This document shows positions 8,478 through 17,270 of a DNA stretch of 64,000 bases, piece after piece. The notes beneath the pieces were generated by a model that was not told the DNA's origin, did no database searches, and worked only from the letters and a program-made list of their open reading frames with translations. Origin of the DNA: Streptomyces marianii. GTDB taxonomy: Bacteria; Actinomycetota; Actinomycetes; Streptomycetales; Streptomycetaceae. The stretch spans positions 496,001 through 560,000 of the forward strand of contig NZ_VAWE01000001.1 in NCBI RefSeq assembly GCF_005795905.1, given 5' to 3'. The number at the start of each line of letters is the position of its first letter. The stretch's first letter is position 1. A program made the position numbers and the translations under genes.

Positions 8478-9063
8478 GTCCGAAGACGTCTATCTCCGAC
8501 CGGGCGTGCAGACCGCGGTCAAGATCCTGGTGGTCGGCCACTTCGCGGTCGGCAAGACCACCTACGTGGGGACGTTGTCCGAGATCCGTCCGCTGCGCAC
8601 CGAGGAGGTGATGACCGAGGCAGGCGCCCTGGTCGACGACCTCGCGGGCACCCATGACAAGACGACCACCACGGTGGCCCTCGACTTCGGCCGCCTCACG
8701 CTCAGCGACACTCTTGTGCTGTACCTCTTCGGCACCCCCGGGCAGCAGCGGTTCACCGAGCTCTGGCGTGACATGACCCGGGGCGCACTCGGGGCACTCG
8801 TCCTGGCAGACACCCGCCGCCTTCAGCATTCGTTCGACGTCATGGGCGTCCTGGAGGAACTCGGCCTGCCCTACGCGGTCGCCCTCAACGAGTTCGACGG
8901 TGGACCCCGGCACACGCTGAGCGAGGTGCGCGAGGCCCTCGATCTGCTGCCGGAAACCCCCCTCGTCCGCTGTGACGCCCGCGACCGCGACTCCTCGACC
9001 CGGGCACTGGTCTCCCTCGTCGAGCACCTGCTGACCCGCATGAGCGAACTGGAGCACGCATGA
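8455..9063 (+). CDS. cvnD: CvnD: small GTPase of the conservon
   Basis: The ATG at 8455 is preferred over an ATG 27 nt upstream because AGGAGG lies 6 nt in front of it. The 202-residue protein has the MglA/Ras-like G motifs: P-loop GHFAVGKTT (about residues 27-35), a switch region after IRPL, G3-like FGTPGQQRF (the Asp of DxxG replaced by Thr, as in this family), NEFD in place of NKxD, and a late CDARD in the G5 position. It is thought to be the GTP-binding switch whose state depends on CvnA-C. The downstream P450 overlaps by ATGA, so it is part of the same transcript. Confidence 0.93.
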   Translation: MGSAPASESEDVYLRPGVQTAVKILVVGHFAVGKTTYVGTLSEIRPLRTEEVMTEAGALVDDLAGTHDKTTTTVALDFGRLTLSDTLVLYLFGTPGQQRFTELWRDMTRGALGALVLADTRRLQHSFDVMGVLEELGLPYAVALNEFDGGPRHTLSEVREALDLLPETPLVRCDARDRDSSTRALVSLVEHLLTRMSELEHA

Positions 9064-10436
9064 CCCCTGAATCGACGCCCGACCCCGAGTCCGGCTGCCC
9101 CCGCCACGAGCTGCTGTACGGGCCCGGCTTCGCAGCGGATCCGGCCGCCGCCTACCGGCGCATGCGGCAGGCCGGACCGACCGCCCCGGTCGAGCTGTCA
9201 CCCGGGGTGCGAGCCACCCTCGTCACCGGCTACGACGCCGCACTCCACGTGCTGCGCAGTCCCGAGAAGTTCTCGAAGGACTCCCGCCGCTGGCGCGACA
9301 TGGCCGACGGCACCGTGCCTGCGGACAGCCCGGTCGCGCCGATGATGGCCTACCGGCCGAACGCCCTGCTGACCGACGGGCCGGAGCACCGGCGGTTGCG
9401 CGAGGCGATCACGGACAGCCTGGGGGGCGTGGAGCCCAGCGCCCTGCGCGGCTATGTCGGGCAGAGCGCCGACACGCTCATCGACCGAATCGCCCTGGAC
9501 GGGGAGGCGGACCTGCTCGGCGCGTACGCCCGGCCCCTGCCGCTTCTGGTGCTCAACCAGCTCTTCGGCTGCCCGCCTGAGTACGGCGACCGCCTGGTCG
9601 AGGGAATGGCCGGCATCTTCGAACTCGTCGACGCCGAGAAGGCGAACGAGCTCCTCACCCGAACCGTCGGCGACCTGATCGCGCTCAAACGCGAGACTCC
9701 GGGGAAGGACGTGACCTCCCGGCTCATCGCCCATCCCGCGCGGCTGACGGACGAGGAACTCGTCCACACCCTGGTCCTGCTCATGGGCGCCGGCACCGAA
9801 CCCGAGCAGAACCTGATCGCGAACAGCCTGCGCCTGCTGCTGTCGGACGACCGGTTCGCGGGCAGTCTGTCGGGCGGCAGCCTGCCCGTGGAGGACGCCC
9901 TCGACGAAGTGCTGTGGACCGACCCTCCCATGGCGAACTACGGCGTCCACTTCCCGGTGCACGACGTCGTGTACGAAGGGACCCTGCTCAAGGAGGGCCA
10001 CCCTGTCGTCATCAGCTTCGCCGCCGCGAACACGGACCCCGCCCTGGTGGTCGATCAGCGCACCGGCAACCGCGCCCACCTGGCGTGGAGCGCAGGCCCG
10101 CATTCCTGTCCCGCACAGGGCGCGGCCCGGCTGATCGCCGCCGTGGCCATCGAGAAGCTCCTCGACCGGCTTCCCGACATGGAACTCGCCGTGCCGGTCG
10201 GGGATCTCGAGTGGCGGCAGGGCCCCTTCCACCGCGCGCTCGCCGCTCTGCCCGTGCGTTTCCAGCCCGTCGCCGTCACCCGCTCCGAAGAGGATGAGCG
10301 GCCTGCGGGTGACGGCGGGTCCACGGGGCCGGGCAGGCACGCCTCCGCACCGCCCGGAGGGCGCCGGAGTGCGCCGGTGGCCACTGCGCCCAAGAGCCGC
10401 TGGGCCCGGCTGCTGGCCTGGTGGTGGGGCGAGTGA
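9060..10436 (+). CDS. Cytochrome P450, CYP157-like, lacking the ExxR motif
   Basis: Fifth gene of the conservon operon, starting inside the cvnD stop. The P450 fold is recognisable, and the heme ligand sits in a modified loop (WSAGPHSCPAQG, Cys about 350). Two hallmark motifs are altered. The K-helix reads EVLW at about 283-286, so the invariant Arg of ExxR is Trp. The I-helix reads GAGTEPEQN, where the usual acid-Thr pair is not intact. S. coelicolor CYP157 enzymes in conservons are known to lack ExxR, so this matches a family property rather than decay. The C-terminal ~50 residues are a Pro/Gly/Arg-rich tail ending in a Trp-rich patch (WARLLAWWWGE) that could touch membrane or partner. Substrate unknown. 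Confidence 0.88.
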   Translation: MTPESTPDPESGCPRHELLYGPGFAADPAAAYRRMRQAGPTAPVELSPGVRATLVTGYDAALHVLRSPEKFSKDSRRWRDMADGTVPADSPVAPMMAYRPNALLTDGPEHRRLREAITDSLGGVEPSALRGYVGQSADTLIDRIALDGEADLLGAYARPLPLLVLNQLFGCPPEYGDRLVEGMAGIFELVDAEKANELLTRTVGDLIALKRETPGKDVTSRLIAHPARLTDEELVHTLVLLMGAGTEPEQNLIANSLRLLLSDDRFAGSLSGGSLPVEDALDEVLWTDPPMANYGVHFPVHDVVYEGTLLKEGHPVVISFAAANTDPALVVDQRTGNRAHLAWSAGPHSCPAQGAARLIAAVAIEKLLDRLPDMELAVPVGDLEWRQGPFHRALAALPVRFQPVAVTRSEEDERPAGDGGSTGPGRHASAPPGGRRSAPVATAPKSRWARLLAWWWGE

Positions 10437-11681
10437 TCAGGTCAGGCGTACGGGGAGGGACTGGTGGCCGTTGGAGATGAACGACTCCACGGGCAGCAGT
10501 TCCTCCGAGGGCGCGGCGAGAGTGAGCCCGGGGAAGCGTCCGAACAGCGCGGGAAGTGCGATGCGGGCCTCCAGGCGGCCCAGCGGGGCGCCGAGGCAGT
10601 GGTGCACCCCGTACCCGAAGGCCAGGTGATCCTTGTCGACCCGGGTGACGTCGAACCGATCGGCGTCTTTCCCGTACCGCTCGGGATCGCGCCCCGCAGC
10701 AGCGTAGGCGGCGAGGATGGCCTCTCCCGCGCGGATCACCGTCCCTTGCGGGCCTCCGAGTTCACCGAGCTCGATGTCCTCCACGGCGTACCGCAACGGC
10801 AGACTGGCCACCGGCGCGTCCGCACGCAGGGTCTCTTCGACGGCGTCGTCCCACGTGGCCCGGCCCGCACGGATGTGCGCGAGCTGCTCGGGGTGGGTCA
10901 GCAGGGCGTGCACGGCGTTGTCGATGAGGTTGACCGTGGTCTCGTGGCCCGCACCGATCATGAGCACCAGGGTGTCGAGCAGTTCCTGTTCACTGAGCCC
11001 GGCGCTGCTCCCGTCGTCGCGGGCAGCGAGGAGGTGGGTGGTCAGGTCGTCACCGGGCGACTCCCGCTTGGCCTCGACGAGTTCCCCCATCACGGCGTAG
11101 AGACGCGCGTGGTTGGCGGTGACCTCGTCGGGCTCCGCGGAGGTGTGGAAGAGACTGTCCACGACCTCTCGCATGTCCACGGCCTTGTCGCGGGGCAGAC
11201 CGAACAGCTCACTGATCACCTGGATCGGCAGCGGGTAGCAGAACTCCTCGCGCAGATCGACCACCTCACCGTGCCTCCCGACCTCGGCGACACGGTCCAG
11301 CAGCTTGCCGGTGATCTCCTCGATGCGCGGTCGCAGCGCGGCCGTCCGCCGCGCGGTGAAGGCGCTGGAGATCAGGGTGCGCAAGCGCTTGTGCTCACTG
11401 CCGTAGGCGGTGAACATGTTCTGCACGGCGACCCAGGTGAACAGCGGCCAGTCCGGCGAGATCTGTCCGTTGATCCAGAGCGGCCAGTGCCGGCGCGGAT
11501 CCTTGGACACCCGCACGTCGGTGAGCAGCCGCTTGAGGAGTTCGGGACTGCTGACCGCGAACGCTCCCACCGCGTCGGGGAGTTCGACGCGCGCCACCGG
11601 CCCTCTCTCACGCATCCGAGAGCCTTCACCGTGGATGTCCCGGCCCGCCGGGTCTATCGCCATCGGGCACTGATCTGGCAT
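10437..11681 (-). CDS. Cytochrome P450, probably CYP154-like
   Basis: The ATG at 11681 is chosen because GGAGGGG lies 6 nt upstream; the longer open frame has no such site. The 414-residue protein has all standard signatures: I-helix GAGHETT, K-helix EETLR (ExxR intact), and heme loop FGYGVHHCLGAPLGR. Its stop codon directly abuts the stop of the CYP157-like gene with no base between them. In S. coelicolor CYP157 and CYP154 genes occur as neighbours in conservons, which is why CYP154 is suggested; exact family needs alignment. Unlike an operon partner it is on the opposite strand. A partial dyad (GAAC-ac-GTTC near 11713) lies in its upstream region. Confidence 0.9.
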   Translation of the reverse strand: MPDQCPMAIDPAGRDIHGEGSRMRERGPVARVELPDAVGAFAVSSPELLKRLLTDVRVSKDPRRHWPLWINGQISPDWPLFTWVAVQNMFTAYGSEHKRLRTLISSAFTARRTAALRPRIEEITGKLLDRVAEVGRHGEVVDLREEFCYPLPIQVISELFGLPRDKAVDMREVVDSLFHTSAEPDEVTANHARLYAVMGELVEAKRESPGDDLTTHLLAARDDGSSAGLSEQELLDTLVLMIGAGHETTVNLIDNAVHALLTHPEQLAHIRAGRATWDDAVEETLRADAPVASLPLRYAVEDIELGELGGPQGTVIRAGEAILAAYAAAGRDPERYGKDADRFDVTRVDKDHLAFGYGVHHCLGAPLGRLEARIALPALFGRFPGLTLAAPSEELLPVESFISNGHQSLPVRLT

Positions 11682-11839
11682 GGAACGCCCCTCCGGTACT
11701 GGACTGTGAACACGTTCAGTGATGCTACTTCCGCGTAGAGCAGTCGTTCCCGGGTTGCTCGGGGGCATGCGCGCTGTGGCAAGTTCCCTGCGCACAGCGG
11801 AAAACGCCGAACCGGCCCGCCCTACGCGGAGGGCCCGTC

Positions 11840-12559
11840 CTACGCGGAGGTGGTGAAGCGGGCTCGCCACGGATCGCGCAGCAGTGCGATCTCCGCCATG
11901 TGGTGGATGAGTTCGAGATTGCCCCCCGCCATCACACTGACGAACGGTTCGTCCGGGTCGGAGCCGTACGGATACTGCGAGAAGCCGACCGTGTCGAGCT
12001 GCTCGTCGGTGAGGGCGGCGACGCTGTCGCGCCAGCGGTCGATCAGCGCCCAGAACCGTTCGAGCGCGAGGCCGGCGGAGGGGGTGAAGGCGACCAGCTG
12101 CTCCGGCATCCGACGCCGTTCACCGAAGGTCCACTCCCACTGGCCGGCGAAGCAGGAGTGCAGGTGCCCCAGCCGCCACGCGATGGTGGTGATCGGCGTC
12201 GCGTCGGGCTCCGGTGTGCCGGTGTGGGCGAGGACCTCTTCCACCCGCTCGATGCCGACGCTCCAGTCCTCGGCGATCCTGGCGATCGTCATGCCGCCGG
12301 CGGCCTGCCGCGCGACCTCGGCGTACTCGCTCGCCGGGATGTCCGGGGCACCCTTGTCGAGCACCCACTCCCCCGGCCCGTAGGCCCTGGGCGTCATCGC
12401 CTCGCCCCGACGGCGGATCGACCAGGAGCCGGGCACCGGCTCCCACAGGTACTCGTCGTCGCCGAGCCCCGTCAGCCGCACCCGGGCCATCTCCCTGGCC
12501 TGGTCGAACTGTGCGAGCAGCAGGCCCAAACGGTCGGTCCTTGCGCCCTCGGTCTCCAT
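11840..12559 (-). CDS. DinB-family protein
   Basis: 239 residues from an ATG at 12559 with GGGGAG about 9 nt upstream; the longer frame lacks a ribosome site. DinB/YfiT-like four-helix bundles are metal-binding proteins acting in bacillithiol/mycothiol transfer or as unknown hydrolases. Here the features are LLAQFDQAREMARVRLTGL at the N-terminus, WRLGHLHSCFAGQWEW in the middle (first His ligands) and ELIHHMAEIALLRD at the C-terminus (His pair). The segment around residues 65-125 is an insertion relative to short DinB proteins. It is likely a mycothiol-dependent enzyme, but that is inference. A short direct repeat (ggcccgYcctacgcgga, twice) straddles its stop codon. Confidence 0.82.
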   Translation of the reverse strand: METEGARTDRLGLLLAQFDQAREMARVRLTGLGDDEYLWEPVPGSWSIRRRGEAMTPRAYGPGEWVLDKGAPDIPASEYAEVARQAAGGMTIARIAEDWSVGIERVEEVLAHTGTPEPDATPITTIAWRLGHLHSCFAGQWEWTFGERRRMPEQLVAFTPSAGLALERFWALIDRWRDSVAALTDEQLDTVGFSQYPYGSDPDEPFVSVMAGGNLELIHHMAEIALLRDPWRARFTTSA

Positions 12560-12663
12560 CCCGGGCTCCCCTTCGCGGTGGCTGTTCGTGACTCGTCGCG
12601 TCCAGCGTGAAGTTAACGGGCCGTCTCGCGTGGCGCGACCGAGTTCCCGGCCCAGGCAACAGT

Positions 12664-12849
12664 TCAGAGGCGGACGTCCCAGCCGACCGTGGACCTCAGC
12701 GTCCTCGCGATCTCCGGGTCGCGCACCGCGGCCGTCGGGTTCTCGACGGTGACCGACAGTTTGTGGGTCCGCAGGTCGAGCAGCCACAGGAACAGGTCGG
12801 ACACCCGCACCCGGGTCCGCCCCGCGAGCGGTTCGTTCTCGCGGAGCAC
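12664..12849 (-). pseudogene. 3' remnant of an unidentified gene
   Basis: About 61 codons on the minus strand read as ordinary protein (ending ...DLFLWLLDLRTHKLSV and then a charged tail to GWDVRL) and then lose coherent codon character at about 12850. There the plus-strand TPR remnant begins. I cannot name the family. The simplest reading is the C-terminal end of a gene whose 5' part was deleted. Confidence 0.35.
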
Positions 12850-12855
12850 GAGCTG

Positions 12856-13305
12856 CGCACCGCGCGGGACATGCCGGCCGCCAAGCGGGCCGTTCTGTTC
12901 GCCGCGCAGGTGGAGGTCGAGCCGGCCGATGTGCTGCGGCGTCTCGGACGGCTCGACGAGGCCGCCGGACTGCTCACCGCGCTGCTCGAACCGGGCGACC
13001 GGCACGGCGCGGTGCACGCGGGCGGAGCGCACCGGCTGGTCGGGCTGCTCGGGCTGGTCGCGGAGGAACGCGGCGACGGCGATGCCGCCGAGGAGCACTA
13101 CGTCCTCGCCCTGGGGCTGCTCGAACGCAGTGGGGCGAGTGGGGACCTCGCCGATCTGTGCCGGCTGCTCGGCGACCTGCTGCGCCGGGCCGGCCGCACC
13201 GAGACCGCGCTGGACGCGTACCGCACGGGTCTGGGCCATCGGGCGTCGCCGGGCACGACGCCCCTGGGCCCCGCCCCGGCGGCGCCGACGCTCCTTCAGC
13301 GGTAG
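12856..13305 (+). pseudogene. C-terminal TPR fragment of an XRE/TPR-type regulator
   Basis: About 150 codons encode helical TPR-like repeats (AAQVEVEPADVLRRLGRLDEAAG, then EEHYVLALGLLERSGASGDLADLC and GDLLRRAGRTETALDAY) typical of the C-terminal half of Streptomyces helix-turn-helix/TPR regulators. No N-terminal HTH and no plausible start are present: upstream of about 12850 the frame turns into the antisense of another remnant. I therefore call it a 5'-truncated pseudogene. An internal start making a short TPR protein cannot be excluded. Confidence 0.5.
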
Positions 13306-13479
13306 CGGAACGTCCGCACCGGGTGCTCCAACGGCCGCCGTCGTTCGCCGAACCGGTCCAGCGTGGCCGACGCACCCGGCGGTGCCGACCGGATCGGGCA
13401 CCGGAGATTGCGCGCGTTCGACGCCCGGGGACCGGAGTCGGTCCGGTGAACGCGCTCGGGAACCGGCCGGGGTCCGGGC

Positions 13480-13758
13480 TCAGCGTTCGTAACGGGTGGG
13501 CGGGAAGGGGTCACGGTCCTTCCTCGCGGCTTCGCCCGTGGGGATCTCACCCGCGCCGGCCTCACGGTCGACCTCGTCCTGCGCCGCCCGGTACTCGGCC
13601 TCCGGGTCCTCCGGCGCCCCGGCAGGCAGACCCGCTTCCGCCCGGTCGCGCGCCGTGCGCTGTTCGAGCGCGTCCTCGTCGGGCCGCCGGGGCATTCCCC
13701 TGCCGTGGCCGTGGTCCGGGTCGCCCTCGACCGCTCGGTTCGGCTTGTGGTGTGTCAT
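13480..13758 (-). CDS. Small hydrophilic hypothetical protein
   Basis: 92 residues from an ATG at 13758 with AAGGAGG about 9 nt upstream. The sequence is highly charged and low in hydrophobics (RPDEDALEQRTARDRAEAGL, later DEVDREAGAGE), so it is probably intrinsically disordered and cytosolic. Similar short acidic/basic proteins are common in streptomycetes and have no known function. It is monocistronic as far as can be seen. Confidence 0.6.
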   Translation of the reverse strand: MTHHKPNRAVEGDPDHGHGRGMPRRPDEDALEQRTARDRAEAGLPAGAPEDPEAEYRAAQDEVDREAGAGEIPTGEAARKDRDPFPPTRYER

Positions 13759-14148
13759 GGGTGAGCCCTCCTTCCGGCGCGCACCCGGGCGTTCGTGCGT
13801 ACGCGTGCGCCTGATCTGTCGTTCCTTCTCATCCTGCGCGCCTCCGGCCGGCTCGTCATCCGTACCGCCCGTGCCCCGGGAGCACGGGAACCGGGTGGTG
13901 CACGAGCGGGGCTCGCGCGGACACGAGGCGTGACGCGGCGGCATGCCCGGCGCGGGACGGCCGGGACGCTTCGGCGGCGGCCGGCCGTTCCGTACCCGCC
14001 CCGGCGCCGCGTCGGGACGCGTACGGCGCACGCGCGGGCGCCCGCGTCCTCGCCTCGCGACGGTGGCCACGACGGCGCTCGTGGGCTCGCGTTCGGTTCT
14101 CGCCGTCGGCGCAACCTGCGGTGGAACGTTGAACTTTCGACCCCTATC
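13759..14148. other. Intergenic region, divergent promoters
   Basis: 390 nt without a supported gene between the small hydrophilic protein (minus) and the M1 peptidase (plus). Just before the peptidase there is a possible -10 (TATCAT, 14145-14150) with GGAAC about 17 nt further up (14123-14127). If real, transcription would begin almost at the GTG at 14158, giving a leaderless mRNA. Nothing else stands out. Confidence 0.35.
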
Positions 14149-15570
14149 ATGGCGTTTGTGTACCCGCGGCTCGGTCTCCGCAGCCTCGCTCCGGCCGCCG
14201 CCCTGATCGTCCTCGGCGGCGCGCCCGTGACCGGCGCGGCCGGACACCACTCCGGAACCCACGGCAGCCCGGGCGCCGCCGGCGCCCGGGACCCCTACTT
14301 CCCCACCCTGGGCAACGGCGGCTACGACGTCCGGCACTACACGCTCACCCTCGACTACGACCCGGGGTCGCACCGGCTCACCGGAACCGCCGAGATCACC
14401 GCCCGCGCCGCCCAGGACCTCAGCGCCTTCAATCTCGATCTCCACGGGATGGCCGTCCGCTCCGCCGCCGTCGACGGGACGCCCGCCGTCCACACCCGGG
14501 CCGGCGACGAACTGACCCTCCGGCCCGCCCACGACGTCCGCCGGGGCGACGTCTTCCGGGCCGTCGTCCGCTACGACGGCGCACCGGGCGAGCTCACCGA
14601 CTCCGAGGGCACCCGCGAGGGCTGGCTGAGAACCGAGGACGGTGCGATCGCGCTCGGGCAGCCGCAGGGATCCATGACCTGGTTCCCGGGGAACCACCAC
14701 CCCGGCGACAAGGCGACGTACGACATCTCCGTGACCGTCCCCGACGGCCTGACCGCCGTCTCCAACGGGGACCTGCGCTCCCAGCGGCCCACAGCCGACG
14801 GCCAGGGCACCACGTTCGCCTGGCACTCCGCACAGCCCATGGCCACATACCTCGCCACCGTCGGCGTCGGTGCGTACGAGATCACCAGATCCCGGCCCGG
14901 GACGGCCGGCATACCCGTGTACACCGCAGCGGACAGGACCGTCGCCGGGCGCGTCCGTGAGTTGCTGGACCGAGTCCCCGAGCTCACGAACTGGTCGGTC
15001 GACAAGTTCGGCCCCTATCCGTTCTCCTCCACCGGCGTGATCGTCGAACGCGAGGGCGATGCGGACTACGCGCTGGAGACGCAGAACCGGTCGGTCTTCA
15101 CGGAGGACTCGTTCGACCCCGCGACGCTCGTGCACGAGCTGGCCCACCAGTGGTACGGCGACTCCGTCACCCCCAGGACCTGGCGGGACGTCTGGCTGAG
15201 CGAGGGCTTCGCGACATACGCGGAGTGGCTCTACCTGGAGGAGTTCGAGGACACTCCCGTCCGGGCGAGCTTCGAGGACGCCTTCGGCTCCGACGACAAC
15301 TGGGCCTTCCCGCCCGCCGACCAGCCCGGGGCCGGTCAGCTCCTCGGGGACCCGGTGTACGAACGCGGCGCGATGACACTGCAGAAGGTCCGCGAGGCGG
15401 TCGGCGACACCGTGTTCTTCTCCGTTCTGCGCGGCTGGGCGGCGACCCACCGCCACGGCAACGCCTCCACACAGGACTTCACCGCGTATGTGGAGCGCAT
15501 GTCGGGCAAGGACCTCGGCGCGCTGTGGGACGTCTGGCTCTACGGCGACGGCCGGCCGTCGAGGCCCTGA
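14149..15570 (+). CDS. Secreted M1-family zinc metallopeptidase
   Basis: 473 residues if started at ATG 14149; an in-frame GTG at 14158 is equally possible and there is no Shine-Dalgarno for either. Residues ~1-35 are a signal peptide. An M1 N-terminal beta domain follows (HYTLTLDYDP...), then the catalytic domain with HELAHQWYGDSVTP (zinc-binding HExxH near residues 329-333) and WLSEGFATYAEWL giving the third ligand Glu. The exopeptidase signature appears as EREGDADYALETQNR, a degenerate GxMEN-type region seen in secreted actinobacterial M1 proteins. The short C-terminus lacks the large helical domain of aminopeptidase N. It probably trims extracellular peptides. Confidence 0.88.
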   Translation: MAFVYPRLGLRSLAPAAALIVLGGAPVTGAAGHHSGTHGSPGAAGARDPYFPTLGNGGYDVRHYTLTLDYDPGSHRLTGTAEITARAAQDLSAFNLDLHGMAVRSAAVDGTPAVHTRAGDELTLRPAHDVRRGDVFRAVVRYDGAPGELTDSEGTREGWLRTEDGAIALGQPQGSMTWFPGNHHPGDKATYDISVTVPDGLTAVSNGDLRSQRPTADGQGTTFAWHSAQPMATYLATVGVGAYEITRSRPGTAGIPVYTAADRTVAGRVRELLDRVPELTNWSVDKFGPYPFSSTGVIVEREGDADYALETQNRSVFTEDSFDPATLVHELAHQWYGDSVTPRTWRDVWLSEGFATYAEWLYLEEFEDTPVRASFEDAFGSDDNWAFPPADQPGAGQLLGDPVYERGAMTLQKVREAVGDTVFFSVLRGWAATHRHGNASTQDFTAYVERMSGKDLGALWDVWLYGDGRPSRP

Positions 15571-15713
15571 CGCCGCACCCGCCGCGCCACCGGGGGCTGC
15601 GCCGGACGCCGGCACGCGGGGACCGGGCGTCGGCGTACCGACGCCGGGCGACCGCACCCGAGTGCCGGACGCCGGCACGCGGGCACCGCGCGGTCCCGCC
15701 GGAAAGGCCCGTG

Positions 15714-15744
15714 TCCCAGAAGGCGGGGAGTCCGCCTTCCGGGA
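15714..15744. terminator. Bidirectional terminator hairpin
   Basis: A 13-bp stem with one mismatch (15714-15726 with 15732-15744) and a 5-nt loop lies between the convergent M1 peptidase and GAPDH genes. The preceding ~110 nt also hold a 20-bp exact direct repeat (gccggacgccggcacgcggg at 15601 and 15665) and a small perfect dyad GGCGTCGG-cgta-CCGACGCC. Confidence 0.7.
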
Positions 15745-15824
15745 CGCGCGGCGAGACGTCCGCCGGCGCCGGACCGCCGGGGACCGACGACCGGGTACGG
15801 AACGACCGGGTCAGATCACGGTGG

Positions 15825-17270
15825 TCAGGCCACCGGCGCCGGGTAGGTCGGGTACTCCACCCCGGAGACATGCTGGACGACGCGGATCACCTGGCACGAG
15901 TAGCCGAACTCGTTGTCGTACCAGAGGTAGAGGATCGCGCTGTCGCCGTCGACCTTCGTGGCTCCGGCGTCGACGATCGACGCGTGGCGCGAGCCGATGA
16001 AGTCGTTGGAGACGGCGTCGGGCGCGGTGATGAAGTCGATCTGGCGCTTCAACGGCGAGGTCAGCGACACGTGGCGGAGGTAGTCCAGGACTTCCTCGCG
16101 CGTGGTCTCGCGGCCGAGCCGCAGGCTCAGGATCGCGATCGAGACGTCCGGGACGGGGACGCGGATCGAGCTGCCGGTGATCGGCGCCTTGAGGTCGGGC
16201 AGCGCCTTGGCCACGGCGGAGGCGGCGCCGGTCTCGGTGATGACCATGTTGAGCGGCGCGGAACGGCCACGACGGTCGGCCTTGTGGTAATTGTCCAGCA
16301 GGTTCTGGTCGTTGGTGAACGAGTGGACGGTCTCCACGTGACCCCGCAGGACACCGTACTCGTCCGCCATGGCCTTCAGCGGCGGGACGATCGCGTTGGT
16401 GGTGCAGGACGCGCAGGAGAGGATCTGCTCGTCCGGCTTGATCGTGTCGTGGTTGACGCCGTGCACGATGTTCGGGACGTCGCCCTTGCCCGGGGCGGTC
16501 AGGACGACCTTGTCGATACCGGGGCGGAGATGCGTCGACAGGCCCTCGCGGTCCCGCCACTTGCCCGTGTTGTCGATGAGGATGGCGTCCTTGATGCCGT
16601 AGGCCGTGTAGTCGACCTCCGACGGGTCGCCGGCGTAGATGACCTTGATCTCGTTGCCGTTGGCGACGATCGTGCTGTTCGCCTCGTCCACGGTGATCGT
16701 GCCCTGGAACTGGCCGTGGATCGAGTCCCGGCGCAGCAGCGACGCACGCTTGACGATGTCCTGGTCACCGCCCCGGCGGACGACGATCGCGCGCAGCCGG
16801 AGGCCGTTGCCGGAGCCGGCCTTCTCGATGAGCAGACGGGCGACGAGCCGGCCGATGCGGCCGAAGCCGTACAGCACCACGTCGCGCGGCTGACGGCGCT
16901 CGATCTTGTTGTCGCCCGTGGCACCGGCGACGGCCTCCGCGGTGAAGTCCTCCACCGAGAGACCACGGCCGTCGGTCCGGTACGTGGCGGCGAGCATGCC
17001 GATGTCGATCTGGGAAGGCCCGAGGTCGAGCTCGGTGAGGGCCTGCAGGAAGGGAAGCGTCTCGGTGACCGAGAGCTCCTCGCCGGCGATCTGGCGGGCG
17101 AATCGATGGGTCTTCAGGATGCTGACCACCGACTTGTTCACCAGGGAGCGGCTGTGCAGCAGGACGGTGACGTCCCGCTCACGGTGCAGCTTCCCGATGA
17201 TCGGGATCATCGACTCCGCGATCTCCTCGCGATGCTTCCAGTTTGTGAACGAGTCCTCGTTGACAGTCAC
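15825..17270 (-). CDS. gap: Glyceraldehyde-3-phosphate dehydrogenase, long form
   Basis: 481 residues, about 140 longer than classic GAPDH at the N-terminus. Residues 1-125 form a helical extension (WKHREEIAESMIPIIGKL...) of the kind found in a distinct actinobacterial/proteobacterial GAPDH group. The NAD-binding Rossmann motif YGFGRIGR is at about 133-140. The active-site Cys lies in SCASCTTN (about 285), with the catalytic domain and the conserved WYDNEFGYS near the C-terminus. The enzyme oxidises glyceraldehyde-3-phosphate to 1,3-bisphosphoglycerate in glycolysis or the reverse. GTG start at 17270 with GAAAG upstream. It is divergent from the DUF5709 gene. A second short-form gap elsewhere in the genome would be expected. 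Confidence 0.93.
   Translation of the reverse strand: MTVNEDSFTNWKHREEIAESMIPIIGKLHRERDVTVLLHSRSLVNKSVVSILKTHRFARQIAGEELSVTETLPFLQALTELDLGPSQIDIGMLAATYRTDGRGLSVEDFTAEAVAGATGDNKIERRQPRDVVLYGFGRIGRLVARLLIEKAGSGNGLRLRAIVVRRGGDQDIVKRASLLRRDSIHGQFQGTITVDEANSTIVANGNEIKVIYAGDPSEVDYTAYGIKDAILIDNTGKWRDREGLSTHLRPGIDKVVLTAPGKGDVPNIVHGVNHDTIKPDEQILSCASCTTNAIVPPLKAMADEYGVLRGHVETVHSFTNDQNLLDNYHKADRRGRSAPLNMVITETGAASAVAKALPDLKAPITGSSIRVPVPDVSIAILSLRLGRETTREEVLDYLRHVSLTSPLKRQIDFITAPDAVSNDFIGSRHASIVDAGATKVDGDSAILYLWYDNEFGYSCQVIRVVQHVSGVEYPTYPAPVA

Noticed and set aside
13480..15678. A 732-codon minus-strand frame over the M1 peptidase
   Set aside because: It is antisense to a clear metallopeptidase; only its last 92 codons, with their own ribosome site, are accepted as a gene.
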